This document shows, piece after piece, positions 1 to 26,533 of a DNA stretch of 64,000 nt (position 1 is the first letter of the stretch; every line of letters starts with the position of its first letter). The notes under the pieces were generated by a model. It saw only the letters and a list, made by a program, of their open reading frames with translations, searched no databases and was not told the DNA's origin. The stretch is from contig JAMKCF010000002.1 in NCBI GenBank assembly GCA_023634235.1, positions 7,262,722 to 7,326,721 on the forward strand, written 5' to 3'. Origin of the DNA: Pisaster brevispinus. Taxonomy: Eukaryota > Echinodermata > Asteroidea > Forcipulatida > Asteriidae. Both the position numbers and the translations under genes were made by a program.

Positions 1-1311
1 ATAATTGGAGGATTGCGATGATTATGGGAATTAATTTTTATACATTAGATTATTGTATCCTTTCAGAGGAGCATCTAAGCATGAACTATTTATGCTATAA
101 CCATTGAGGCTTGGCACTGCACTTTCACCACTATGTGAGCTTAGGTTTATAAGAGAAAGAAATTTGGGAGTATCAAACACTCTGGATCCATGCCTGTTAC
201 TTTTAAGATAATGACAACATGTTTAGGTCTCAATTATATTTTTGTATAATGTGCACTTCTTGTATCATCCTTACCTGGTCTTGCAAATCGTTCATCTCCG
301 TACATCTTTTCTCGCTTGATCTTATATGCCTTTGGGTCCCTCTTTTCTAACATGGTTGCATCTGGTAGATCATCTATTCACGATTAAGGCAAAACAGAGT
401 TGGGGAATTAACGTACCATCATCAACAAGATTAGATCAGATTTGCCATCTGATGACATTACAATCAAACATGCCACTGCAGTGTGTCAGAAAAAGAGGTT
501 ATTTTAAGCATTTTTCCAGGCAGAGCAAGACTTTCATGGGTTTTTTCAATTTTCAGCTGAATAGCTGTGAAACAACAAATGAGGAAATCACCTGCAAAGT
601 TACATGTTTGTACCATTTATTCTACTATTAAAAATACTCTACAACTACAACTAAATATGTTAAAGTCTAGTGATTTGAAAGGTCAATAAAAGGCTATTGC
701 ATTTTATTCTTGAGAAAGTGCATGTTGTGGTGATATTTTGTCAGTTTGTTGATTAGATGGTACATCCAGGAGAATAATATGTCTTAGCTGTTTCTGTAAG
801 AAGAAACTATGAAAGTAATTTTTACGTCAGAAGACATCATTTCCCATGGGTAAAAATTAAATAAAAAGAAGAAAACGCTGGGCTTTTCCAAAAAAAATAA
901 ACTCATGAATATCAAGATTGTTTGCATTTTTCACAATGTTTTTTATACAGTGACATTTTTCACTGTTTTACAAGAAACTGTGCAGTGAATTTAGGTGAGC
1001 TTTTTGCATCTAGAGCGATGACAATGAAAATGGAAAGCGCTACTTTAGTAAGGTGTGAAATGCCAATAAGTTAATGAGGATTCAAGAGTTGTGATGTCAC
1101 AGCAAATGTCTTCAGTGTTTTTATGTGTATAGATGTGTATCAAAGTGTGTGAAATGCTGAAATGTTGTGCAAGAATCAGTCAGCCATCAGTCCTTACCAG
1201 CATCCAGGATATAGAAATGATTGAGGCATTATGGTGAAGCATGCAAAATAAAACAAAATCATATCAAATAAAAAGCAAGGGATAAAGTAGTTTCAAAAAC
1301 TCAAAAATTTA

Positions 1312-1480
1312 TCAAACATATGGTACAAGTACATGTACCTCATAACATTCAAAAGACAAACTTATATACTCATAGATCAGTTCAAAGTCATCTTCATTAA
1401 CAGAGCAGTCAGACAGAGTCATACATGTACATGAAGTTATAGGTAGAGTGATTGGAAATTTGTAAATTTTGAAAATGCTT
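1312..1480 (-). other. Possible exon, unrecognised, low confidence
   Basis: On the minus strand this stretch stays open and ends at a plausible donor (GAG followed by gtacat; exon end near 1339). The reading includes an acidic segment SVNEDDFELIYEY and several cysteines. No convincing acceptor was found, and the phase does not join cleanly to the possible exon at 1725-1843. It may be chance. No family was recognised. Confidence 0.15.
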
Positions 1481-1724
1481 ATTGTTGACCATGCAATGTA
1501 CAATGCAACGATAGAGATGAAATCAATATTTAAATTAATATCTAGTGCTCCCTGTACAGCTATGACAATGTTGAAAATTCAAACTGACCCATGGTAAATT
1601 GTCTACTATAACGGATACACACATCAGCACAGCTTGGGCACAAATCCTTATTTAAAAAAAATTAAAAGGCTGTGTACAAGAACCAAACATGCAAAGTATG
1701 AGCTCAATCCATGAGAAAATATAC

Positions 1725-1843
1725 CTGCCAAAGAATAAGCATGACCTTCAAATTCAATGTAGCAAACAGGTTTGGCATGTTTGGGGTCAAAACTTCTCAG
1801 AGATTTAAAGGCATGCACATTGCAGTAGCCAACAAAGTTGAAA
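1725..1843 (-). CDS. Possible internal exon of an unrecognised gene
   Basis: Minus-strand open segment of 119 nt bounded by a good acceptor (pyrimidine-poor but clean ...tgtgtag) and a good donor (CAG followed by gtatat). It encodes about 40 residues with protein-like composition, including FVGYCNVHAF and KPVCYIEFEGHAYSLAG. Seen: splice-like ends and an open frame. Not seen: a partner exon in matching phase within the window. It could belong to a gene running off the left edge, or be a further downstream exon of the MORN1 gene. The family is not recognised. Confidence 0.3.
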
Positions 1844-3524
1844 CTACACAATATACAAAACTTTATCAAGTGTTTTTAATATCTTACAACTTTAAACAAA
1901 AAGAGGAAATCAGTTGATCAGCTTTGATTGATTTTGCACATTTAACTAAATTTTACAAGTTTTGTTTGTGTGTAATGTTCATGAGGGTTTCATTCTCATT
2001 TAAGATGCATTGTGAATTGTGTGTTTGGGTAAGCATTACATACCAAGTGTGAACCTGAGAACAAAAGAGGTCCATTCAAGGCAGGGTTTTGCAACATGTG
2101 GACTCACACACTTCAACACACTGTTTTTTACGGTGTTTTTTACAGTGTTGAAGAATAGCAATTTCCTTAAGTTATCAGAACAAAGGAATGCCACACATAG
2201 TGACTACAACATGTACAAAGAGCATGTGCGTTGATGAGTCAGTTTAGCACATTGTATGCTCTTTGAAGAACTTCAATGAGATTCTAGACCATTGTCAAAA
2301 AAAATTACTGTAAATCTACTGCAGAAAACAACATTGCATCAATCAAAGTGAAACTACAACATGCATCAGGTGTGACTTTTTAACTCATATCTTCAAAACC
2401 TCACATCACACGGAACAAGCTACTTTTTGTTATGCATGCCAGTTTCAGGAAAAAACGCCTTTTAACTTTGATAAAATAATGGATGAGAACTGTGTGGTGC
2501 AAACAAAGTGCTTTCAACCATCATAACATACAGTCACAATAAACATTGGATTTACAGTTAGGATGATGCATGCACTAATAAGGTAAAAATGCAAACTGAA
2601 AAATGTTATATGAAGCAACACAAAGAAAGTGATGAAATTCAGGTTTATATAAAATGCTCCAAGCTTTGTCAACCCTTTGCAGCACTGCTTTAAGCATGGC
2701 TTGTGTTGGATGCAGCATAGCTTTTTGTACTCTCAAAGTCATTCCACTTAAATTTCTTCATGCAAAACAATTAGAATTGATACCATAATGTGACCGTTGG
2801 GTTGTTTGGGGCGCAGGGCGTAAGCTCACTATATCCATTGAAAGCAATCAGTTAAAATTTAGCAAAAGGTTTTAACCACATGGAGAGAACAAAATACAAA
2901 GATATTTGTATTAGTTTATTGCTCGTTGCAAAATATATACAATGGATTTTTTAAATCAGTGCTTCCCCTGCTCATCTCACTGCCACATTTTTTCCAATAT
3001 TGCCACCTCGCTCATTTTTGCAAACATTGCCAACTTGCTAATTTTTTGCCAACATTGCCACCTTGTATGTACCTCTATGTATCAAGAGCTCACAATTTGG
3101 ATGTGTTGATGGAATCATCTTGGAAAGACATTGTTTCGGAGCGCCACATTCTCATTAGTTTGCATGATGCGTAAGTTGAATTTTAACCACCTCGCTCAGT
3201 TCACTAGCATGGGGAAACACTAGCACTTCTTATCATCGTTTGAAAATTACACCAGCGCTTTGTCACTATCAACTGATTTAATAATATTTTTGGCTGACCA
3301 ACAGTCTACATATAGTAGGCTTTTCAGACTATTTATTAACAATCTTACTGCTTTCTAGGGAAAAAATATTGGAAATTAAAGTAGGAAGAATATCATGCTT
3401 GAGATAAAGTTACTTGTTCAGATTCAGATAAGTAAAAGTAGCTAGCAGGACCACAAGGGTAAAAGATTGGTGGAGAGTTACTCACGTATACAAGGTGCAA
3501 ACAACCAGGTCCAAGAAAGAAGTG
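1844..3524. other. Non-coding stretch left of MORN1 3' end
   Basis: AT-rich DNA with no exon-like open frame that could be supported. A short degenerate tandem around 2975-3065 repeats the words ttgccacctcgctcatttt / ttgccaacttgctaatttt. Nothing else was recognised. Confidence 0.5.
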
Positions 3525-18920
<15,396 letters not shown>

Positions 18921-19041
18921 TTTCTAATGCAGACAGTGTCCAACGTCTTCCACAACGGCAAAGATGATTAGTCAATAATGGAGAACACGTCCAATCAGAG
19001 GGTAGTTTACAGAGTGTTCGGAACGAGTGGTCCTTGACAAC

Positions 19042-19570
19042 CAGGGCCCATTTCACATAGCGCTGCTAACCGTAAGCACACGAAAAGGCATGCTATCCTT
19101 CTGGTGCTTACTGTATAATAATAATAATAATACTGATAATAATAAACAATGATCATAGCGCTTTACAATATGAAATCCTTACGAAAAATAGGCAGATTCA
19201 AACAAAAATAAAGCAATCATAAATAAACATCATTAACGAAACAGGTGTGTCTTCAACTGGCGTTTGAAAGTTGTGACGTTATTGCAAGACCGTATGGTTG
19301 GTGGCAAATCATTTCATTGGGGTCAGAAACACTAAAAGACCCATTACCAACTATAGTCTATGAGTTATATAGGCGTGACCAGCCGAGTTGTATCTTTAGC
19401 TGATCGAATGACGTAATCATGCAAATCATGGTGAACGTGCAAGATGGCTGCCTAATTTTCTTGCTAACCTGATTAAATACGCTTACGCTTTTAAGCAAAT
19501 TTTTCTGCTATAGTTAGCACGAAAATTTGCTTACCGTTAAGCAGCGCTACGAAATTTGGCACAGGCCCTG
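19042..19570. mobile_element. MITE upstream of MORN1, with nested repeat
   Basis: Left end cagggcccatttcacatagc then gctgctaaccgtaagca; the right end, reverse-complemented, reads cagggcctgtgccaaatttc then gctgcttaacggtaagca. The terminal repeats are therefore about 40 bp and partly diverged. The interior holds an (ATA)n stretch (19117-19145) and the sequence gatcatagcgctttacaatatg, which looks like a second repeat inserted in the first. No transposase frame. No clear target duplication was found. Confidence 0.75.
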
Positions 19571-20200
19571 CAGCAGCAGAGAGCTCCTAAAGTTTACTAG
19601 GCTTCGTCCACGGGAAGCACTGAGCAGGTGGACAAAATGTAAACCAACAACAATGTGACGGGTGTTCTGTAACTGTTTTGCATAGTAGAGATATCAGCAA
19701 TGTGTTTTGAATTTGCTAATGAATAGGTTGGGCCCATAGTCATATTGTTATTAATTATTTTAAAGAATTACTTAGCCCGAATTTCAGAAAGAGAATTTTA
19801 AAATATTTTTTCTTTGAACAAATTTTGACAGATGATGTTGTTAAAAAAACAATTTTAAATATAAAACAAACATTGCCACGGAAAGTGATCGGACAAAATA
19901 CATGACACAAAGTTGTTTGTATGGCTGATGGACGTGGCTTATAGATCCCAACAATAATTCATTTTTAGAAACGGTTTTCAAATTGCTTTGGCAATGGGCC
20001 TACCTTAAATGACTTCCTTATAACTTTCTCGAATACATATAAAATAGCTGTTTGAAATTTCTATCAGATCTCTCGGCTCAAATCGGCCAAAAATCGGACC
20101 TATATCTTTAATTATTAAGTTGTTTTTATTTTTGTTTTTGTTTGTTTTTTGTTGGGGTTTTTTTTTGGGGGGGGGTTGCTGATGCTTTTAAAATACATAG
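19571..20200. other. Intergenic, left flank of LTR element
   Basis: AT-rich DNA without an exon-like frame. A (TTTTTG)n / G-homopolymer stretch lies at 20120-20176 just before the 5' LTR. Confidence 0.5.
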
Positions 20201-20319
20201 TGTGACGAAATCCGCCTTTCAGCTTAGCATTTTAATTGTACTGTTTAAGTTACAATTATTACTCAGATGTAATTATAGTCTCTAAATTATAGAATCTTAC
20301 ATTTGCCACTTATTTCTGC

Positions 20320-20460
20320 AATAGACCGTGCAAGTCTCGCGCGTATTCGAACGTTTTTGGGACCACTGTGGTCCCACGTACATTGCTTTAACGCGTTAAA
20401 GAAACACGTGCTTTAACGGATCCCAATGTTCGAATACGCGCGAGACTTGCACAGTCTATT
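20320..20460. mobile_element. Palindromic MITE inserted in the 5' LTR
   Basis: 33-bp terminal inverted repeats: the left tip aatagaccgtgcaagtctcg is matched by the right tip cgagacttgcacagtctatt with one mismatch across the arm, and both continue to cgcgtattcgaac. The core contains two more short palindromes (gggaccactgtggtccc and tttaacgcgttaaa). It is absent from the 3' LTR, so it arrived after the retrotransposon. Fourteen extra bases (20306-20319) precede the left arm and are also missing from the 3' LTR. Confidence 0.88.
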
Positions 20461-20601
20461 GGCAAGCAATGTATGCCATAGTATTGATTAGCGTGTGCGT
20501 TGCTTACGCACATATTAGCAAAACGCGCAGGCTACCGTAGGAGTTTTCATTTATTGGTCTATTATTTAATGCGCCTGCAGCGCGCACGCCACACTAGGCT
20601 T

Positions 20602-20607
20602 TATAAA
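20602..20607 (+). promoter_or_regulatory. LTR TATA box
   Basis: tataaa in ggctttataaaccgctg, preserved at 28274-28279 in the 3' LTR. The position upstream of the poly(A) signal fits the U3/R boundary. Confidence 0.6.
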
Positions 20608-21108
20608 CCGCTGAAAAGTGAGTTCGACGGCTCAGTCTTCCAGACGGAGTTCGCCACTCAAGATCCAAAGACCTCAATACTTCAAGATGCAAGAAATAAA
20701 AGAACACACACACAAAAGATGCCAATCACACTTTCTGTGTGAATCTACCGATTGATTAAGCACTCTTATTAGCACTAGCAGCCACGGCTACCACAAACTG
20801 CTGCGTGCAATTATATTTCCAATCATCTGCAGTTACTTATAGAATTACTTCTTCCAATCATTAGAGGGCGCTATGTACATTTTGTAATTGAACATGAGAA
20901 CAGCATTGAATAAAATACACACTGTGTAATTCCTTACGGTTAAAGTCAACCCTCTGTTTGAAACAGTTCATTCATTTTATGTGTCTCATTAGTTTCATCT
21001 GGTGGAGTTAAGGAAATCTTCCATTTTACATCTTCCCCTGTGACTTCAGATTCCAGCGTGGCGGCTTAGTTATTATGATAGCTACCCCACCCCGGAATCG
21101 TTACATTT

Positions 21109-21126
21109 TGGTGGCAGCGGTGGGAT
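21109..21126 (+). other. Primer-binding site complementary to tRNA-Leu
   Basis: tggtggcagcggtgggat begins 3 bases after the 5' LTR. Its reverse complement is the 3' end (with CCA) of animal tRNA-Leu of the AAG type, from memory of that tRNA: ...ATCCCACCGCTGCCA plus CCA. It marks the start of minus-strand DNA synthesis. Confidence 0.85.
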
Positions 21127-21206
21127 CTCAATAACTGGTGAATTAAAGAATCGAAGGAAAAGAGAATTAAAGAATTTAAAAGTGACGAAAAGAGGCATTG
21201 ATAAAG

Positions 21207-22503
21207 ATGGAAAGTCCAGTACAAGAGATCCAAAACGAATCCTTGGGTGAAGCTTCAAGGGAAGATGAAAATAATATTTCCATTGCAAGTTCTTGTGATA
21301 CGGAAATAAAGATTACAGAGAGCGGTCATTCAAGACTATCAGTGTCAACTTCAAGTGAGAATTCCCCGGAAAAGAAATTAATCAAACAGGGACAAGCAGT
21401 TCTAAAAAAAATGAAGGCAGAGTGCGAAATTCTTCAGAGAGAGTTGGATGGCGCAAACGAGGAAAGAGAACAAGTTAAAGAATGCAGCGCACAGTTTAAC
21501 AAGACCCAAACAAGAAAGCCAGAAAATAGAGTTTGTGATGCAAAGATAAAGATAAAGCCTACAAGCTATGATGGATCCAGTAGTTGGAACGACTATGCTG
21601 TTCAGTTTGAAATGCTTTCTGAAATGAATGGCTGGGGTGATGAAGTCAAGGCTATATCTCGCATCCAACTTAAGAGGTTCAGCGCAGTGTGTTTTGGGTG
21701 ACTTGGATGATGACAGCCGTCATGATTACACAGCTTTGGTAACCGCCTTGGATAACAGGTTCGGCTCAAATAATCAGAAAGAATTATTTCGAGTGCAGTT
21801 AAAGAACAGACAACGAAAGAGAGAAGAAACATTGCCTGAGTTGGCTCAAGCAATTAGACGACTCACACGACTTGCGTATCCATCAGCTACGTATACGTTT
21901 TACAGGAAACTTTGTCTCAAGAGCATTTTATTGACGCTCTGTCTGATGGTGAGATAAGATGGCGAGTATTCCAATCTAAGCCAGGGACTCTGGCTGATGC
22001 TGTCCGCATAGCAGTAGAACTAGAGGCTTTCCAGGCGGCTGATCGCCAGCGTGGAGTAACTCGGAAAATGGCAAGAGTTGTTTTACCAGAGCAAGACAAA
22101 GAATCAGAGCCAAGTAAGGAAATTAAAGACATAAAGGGCAAGATTCTCTCACTGTCTGAGGAGCTTGGCACTCTAACCAAGGCTATAAAGAATATGACCG
22201 GTGGACAAACAGAGGGGACTGAGTTTACCCGGCCAGACAAAGTGACGTCATCACCGGTACATGATCAACAAAACCAAGCAAAGAACCAGTACAAGCGAGA
22301 CGGACCGAACAACTGGAGGCACCGTGAAAGAAACAATAGAGGACCCCCCCGCATGTTGGAATTGCAATGAGTTGGGACATTTTGCACGTGAATGTCCGCA
22401 CCAAAAGCAAAGTTCTTACAGATATAATATGGGCAAACAAGAAAGGTGGCAGGGAAACGGACAACAGCCGATTTCGAGGTCCAACAGTCGGCTGGGAAAC
22501 TAA
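21207..22503 (+). pseudogene. gag: gag, broken by frameshifts
   Basis: Capsid-type protein followed by a CCHC zinc knuckle. It starts at ATG 21207 in one frame, moves to the +1 frame near 21650-21660, returns near 21895-21910, and moves again at an eight-C run near 22344-22351. The matrix/capsid part shows the typical SYDGSSSWNDYAVQFE stretch, and the nucleocapsid part has CWNCNELGHFAREC (CX2CX4HX4C) at about 22352-22393. It ends at 22503, overlapping pol by 58 bases in the -1 relation. The first two breaks compensate each other and look like decay; the C-run change could be a polymerase or sequencing slip. Confidence 0.85.
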
Positions 22504-25500
22504 GGACAGATGGACCAACAGTAAGCAAACCCTCATCAGTAAAACGTGCAGTAATTAATCAAGGCATAGAGGTAACTGTTCGAGTTGATGGTGTTCAAGC
22601 AAATTTTCTGGTGGATACGGGGGCAAGCTTGACTATCCTCCGCCCAGATATTTATTACAAGATTTCCGAAAGTTCAAGACCACGACTAGATTTAACTGAC
22701 GTCAAAGTGGCCATGGCCAATGGAGAGCTCGCTCCTTGTTTGGGACGAGGACGACTCGAGCTGGAATTTCAAGTTGGTGAACAAAGTAAAGTAATAATTC
22801 AGGACGTATACCTCGCCGACATCGAGCCTGAGGGAATTCTGGGCTACGACTTCCTTGAAATGTACAACTGTTCGCTAAATTTGGGAAAAGGCGAAATGCA
22901 GATTGGAGGCCAGCAAGTAAAATGTTATGTTTACCGGTCGTCTGCATTTGAAAAGTGCACCCGAGTGATAGCCGACCGAACTGTTACAATTAAAGCAGGA
23001 GAAGAGATATTGCTACCCAGCAAGCTGAAACACAGAGATAGAGATTCAAAGTTTGGCATTGTCGAACCTGAGCCAATGTTTGTCAGAAATTACGAGGTAA
23101 TGGTTGCCAAAACCTTGGTTGACGTTCAACAAGAGTTGGTGCCGATCAGAGTTCTCAACCTTAAAGATGAATCCATAACTGTCTATCAGGGTGCAGTGTT
23201 AGCCACATGTGAACCCGTAGAAAGTGACGAGATAGTAGTTCAAGGAAAGGATGGTCGTCGTGTAACTGTATTACAAGAGCCCAAGCAAACATTGGATCAA
23301 GAAATCCCAGAACATCTGACTGAATTATTCAAGACCAGTGGTGAAAGACTGAATCAAAGGCAAAACATGCAATTATCAAGAGTCTTAACAACATTTCAAG
23401 ATGTTTTTGCCAACGACTCCAGTGATCTTGGAAAGACATCTATTGTCAAGCACGAAATAAATACTGGTGAGACACGACCTATCAGACAACCGGCAAGAAG
23501 ACTTCCAATCCATCAAAGAAATGTGGCAAAAGAAGAAATTGACAAGATGTTAAAGCGCGGGGTGATTGAACCATCATCCAGCCCGTGGGCCTCGCCCATT
23601 GTCTTAGTAAAGAAAAAGGATGGGTCGACAAGATTTTGCGTGGATTATCGTAGATTGAATGCATCCACAATCAAAGACTCATACCCTTTACCAAGGATTG
23701 ATGACTCACTGGACACTTTAGCCGGGTCTCAGTGGTTTTCGACGCTGGACTTGGCAAGTGGGTATTGGCAGGTGGAGATGGCGGAGAAAGATAAAGAGAA
23801 AACGGCTTTTATAACCAAAGAAGGGCTCTACGAATTCAAAGTGACGCCATTTGGTTTATGTAATGCGCCCGCCACTTTTGAACGCTTGATGGAGCGAGTG
23901 CTATCAGGACTGCAATGGCAGACATGCTTGCTGTATATTGATGACGTCATTGTTTATGGAAATGATTTTCAATCATCCCTGCAAAGATTACAGGAAATAC
24001 TGACGCGACTCCGAACAGCTGGCCTTAAGTTGAGTCCAAAGAAGTGTCATCTCTTCCAGCAGAGCGTGACATTTTTGGGACATGTCGTCTCAAGTCAAGG
24101 AATACAGACAGATCCGGTTAAGACAGAGGCAGTTGAGAAATGGCCCACCCCTAAAACAGTGACTGAAGTTCGAAGTTTCCTCGGACTTTGCTCATATTAC
24201 AGACGATTTGTCAGGAATTTCGCTGAAATTGCAAGACCTCTGCACCGCCTAACAGAGAAGACACAATTTAATTTTGTGTGGGCAAAGGAATGTGAAGACG
24301 CATTCCAGCGACTCAAGAGAGATTTGACAACTACTCCAATACTGGTGTACCCTTCGAATAATGAAACATTCATCTTAGACACAGATGCAAGTAATCAAGG
24401 TGTAGGGGCAGTGTTATCACAAGTTCAGGATGGAAATGAGAAAGTCGTCGCATTTTACAGCAGATCCTTGGCTAAAGCAGAGAGACAATATTGTGTAACC
24501 AGAAAAGAATTACTCGCAATTGTTGCGGCCACCAAACATTTTCATCACTATTTGTATGGCAGGAAATTTCTCATCCGGACAGATCACGGAGCACTTCGGT
24601 GGCTAATGAATTTCAAGAACCCGGAAGGTCAGACAGCAAGATGGTTGGAACTTATGAGCACGTATGATTTCGAGATCCAACATCGTCCTGGTAAGCAGCA
24701 TGGAAATGCTGTCGGTCTGTCAAGAAAACCTTGTGCCAGTGAATGCAAACAGTGTGACAAGACGGAGAAATACAGTGCAGCACAAGAAATGAAGTACAGC
24801 ATGAGGAAGCCCCGACAGCACAAAAGAACAAGTGAAAGTGCGAGACCAATTAACAGCACACCTGTTGAGTTAGCTGGCGAACCATTTTGTGGAATCGTCA
24901 CGTCACAATCTCAAGACCAATCAAGTAAAAAAACAAACGAGGAACAATTAATTACAGAAGAAGAACTTAAAGACGCACAAAGAAAAGACAAGGTTATCTG
25001 TAAGATACTCCAATGGAAAGAAACTTCAACCGAGCGACCACGGTGGGCTGATGTTTCACCTGAAAGTGCGGACGTAAAGAGCTACTGGTCACAATGGGAA
25101 CGATTGCACATTCGGGACGGCGTTCTTTGCCGACGATGGGAAACCGTAGCTGGCGATAAAATCAAGTGGCAGATTGTTCTTCCAAAGAGTTTAAGGAGGA
25201 CTCTAGTAACAAGATTACATAGCGACAAAACCTGTGGTCATCTTGGGCAAAACAAAACAAGGGGCAGAGTCAGAAGCAGGTATTACTGGAACAGATGGCA
25301 ACGAGGTGTGAATATCATCGTCTCCACATGCGACAAGTGTGCATCAAGAAAGTCTCCAAACAAGACCCGTCGAGGCCCAATGAAAACCTATAACGTAGGA
25401 GCACCCATGGAAAGAGTAGCTATGGATGTGTTAGGTCCACTACCCCAGACTGATCGAGACAACCGATATATTTGGGTCATAGGGGACTATTTTACAAAGT

Positions 25501-26225
25501 GGACCGAGGCATATGCAATACCTAATCAGGAAGCCGCTACCATAGCGACGGTTTTTGTTGAACAGTTCGTCTGCAGATATGGAGTCCCAATGCAGCTCCA
25601 TACAGATCAAGGGAGAAACTTCGAGTCACAGCTTTTCAAAGAAATATGCAATCTACTAGGCATTGACAAAACAAGAACATCAGCACTTCATCCTCAATCT
25701 GATGGAATGATTGAAAGGGCGAACAGAACCATTGAAAATATGCTAGCCATGTTTGTAGACAGTAACCAAAGAGACTGGGACATCTATTTGCCATATGTCA
25801 TGATGGCTTATAGATCGGCCGATCACGAAACGACCGGTTACACACCTAATGAGATGATGATGGGAAGAGAGGCAACATTGCCGGTCGATTTACTTATTGA
25901 GAGATCGAAGAATGACCCTCAAGAAAATGAATATGCAGCTCGTCACCAAGAATGTATGGAGCAAGTCCATCAATATGCACGAGAACACCTTCAGATAGCA
26001 AGTGACAGACAGAAACGCAACTATGACCACAAAGCAGATCGTGGGGGATACAACAGAGGAGATGTAGTCTGGTTGTATAACCCTAAACGAAAACGAGGTC
26101 TTTGTCCCAAGTTTCAAATACCATGGGATGGACCATTTGTGGTAACAACGCGTATGAGTGACGTCACGTACCGAATTCAGAAAGAGCAAAGGGAAAGCCG
26201 AGAATTGTACACTACAATAGACTGA
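22446..26225 (+). CDS. pol: Pol polyprotein (PR-RT-RNase H-INT)
   Basis: An uninterrupted 1259-residue frame, open from 22446, overlapping the gag end in a -1 relation, so expression by ribosomal frameshift is likely. Aspartic protease VDTGAS near residue 57; reverse transcriptase YIDDVIVYG near 497; RNase H ILDTDASNQG near 645; integrase zinc-binding H/H/C/C (HSDKTCGH ... CDKC) near 925-965; catalytic triad Asp 994, Asp 1054 and Glu 1090 with the D(35)E spacing; GPY/F-type WDGPF near 1229. A segment that usually reads NADALSR has NAVGLSR here, a possible damaging change in the RNase H to integrase linker. The frame stops early at 26225 because of a single-base shift. Confidence 0.95.
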   Translation: MAGKRTTADFEVQQSAGKLRTDGPTVSKPSSVKRAVINQGIEVTVRVDGVQANFLVDTGASLTILRPDIYYKISESSRPRLDLTDVKVAMANGELAPCLGRGRLELEFQVGEQSKVIIQDVYLADIEPEGILGYDFLEMYNCSLNLGKGEMQIGGQQVKCYVYRSSAFEKCTRVIADRTVTIKAGEEILLPSKLKHRDRDSKFGIVEPEPMFVRNYEVMVAKTLVDVQQELVPIRVLNLKDESITVYQGAVLATCEPVESDEIVVQGKDGRRVTVLQEPKQTLDQEIPEHLTELFKTSGERLNQRQNMQLSRVLTTFQDVFANDSSDLGKTSIVKHEINTGETRPIRQPARRLPIHQRNVAKEEIDKMLKRGVIEPSSSPWASPIVLVKKKDGSTRFCVDYRRLNASTIKDSYPLPRIDDSLDTLAGSQWFSTLDLASGYWQVEMAEKDKEKTAFITKEGLYEFKVTPFGLCNAPATFERLMERVLSGLQWQTCLLYIDDVIVYGNDFQSSLQRLQEILTRLRTAGLKLSPKKCHLFQQSVTFLGHVVSSQGIQTDPVKTEAVEKWPTPKTVTEVRSFLGLCSYYRRFVRNFAEIARPLHRLTEKTQFNFVWAKECEDAFQRLKRDLTTTPILVYPSNNETFILDTDASNQGVGAVLSQVQDGNEKVVAFYSRSLAKAERQYCVTRKELLAIVAATKHFHHYLYGRKFLIRTDHGALRWLMNFKNPEGQTARWLELMSTYDFEIQHRPGKQHGNAVGLSRKPCASECKQCDKTEKYSAAQEMKYSMRKPRQHKRTSESARPINSTPVELAGEPFCGIVTSQSQDQSSKKTNEEQLITEEELKDAQRKDKVICKILQWKETSTERPRWADVSPESADVKSYWSQWERLHIRDGVLCRRWETVAGDKIKWQIVLPKSLRRTLVTRLHSDKTCGHLGQNKTRGRVRSRYYWNRWQRGVNIIVSTCDKCASRKSPNKTRRGPMKTYNVGAPMERVAMDVLGPLPQTDRDNRYIWVIGDYFTKWTEAYAIPNQEAATIATVFVEQFVCRYGVPMQLHTDQGRNFESQLFKEICNLLGIDKTRTSALHPQSDGMIERANRTIENMLAMFVDSNQRDWDIYLPYVMMAYRSADHETTGYTPNEMMMGREATLPVDLLIERSKNDPQENEYAARHQECMEQVHQYAREHLQIASDRQKRNYDHKADRGGYNRGDVVWLYNPKRKRGLCPKFQIPWDGPFVVTTRMSDVTYRIQKEQRESRELYTTID

Positions 26226-26533
26226 AACCTTATACTGGAGAGAATGCGCCAACGTGGTATCAAGACACGACAAGGGCAAGAATTCCAGAAACGGTGAATG
26301 GAAGTAAAGATGATGTAGAAAGACGGCATGATGATCGTGAAAGTCTAGTTCAAGATAAAGAAACCACGGGGACGCAAAAGACAAATAGAGAGAAGTCTTT
26401 GCCGACAAACCAGTTAGTCGAGAATGGAGAAGATACTCTCGAGAAAGATGATGAGCGACTGGAACAAGAGAATTCCGGGGCGCGTCGTAGCCACAGAAAG
26501 AGACGGCCACCGACAAGATACAGAGACAGATAA
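26205..26533 (+). pseudogene. Displaced C-terminal tail of pol
   Basis: After about 26200 the expected Gypsy continuation lies in a different frame and runs open to the stop at 26531-26533. It is rich in Glu, Arg and Lys and ends with RRPPTRYRDR, similar to the basic, proline-containing C-termini of other Gypsy integrases. This implies a one-base indel close to 26195-26210 in this copy. Confidence 0.75.

Larger units (their letters stand above)
20201..21105 (+). repeat. 5' LTR, with internal MITE
   Basis: 905 bp beginning TGTGACGAAATCC and ending CGGAATCGTTACA. A TATA box (tataaa, 20602-20607) and a polyadenylation signal (aataaa, 20909-20914) lie in the expected order. It is longer than the 3' LTR because about 155 bp (20306-20460), including a palindromic MITE, is inserted between acatttg and ggcaagcaatg. 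Confidence 0.95.

Noticed and set aside
20500..20742. 80-codon frame, repeated at 28172-28510
   Set aside because: Present in both LTRs around the TATA box; part of U3/R, not a gene.
25890..26516. 208-codon minus-strand frame
   Set aside because: Exact antisense of pol in the LTR retrotransposon; a shadow frame.
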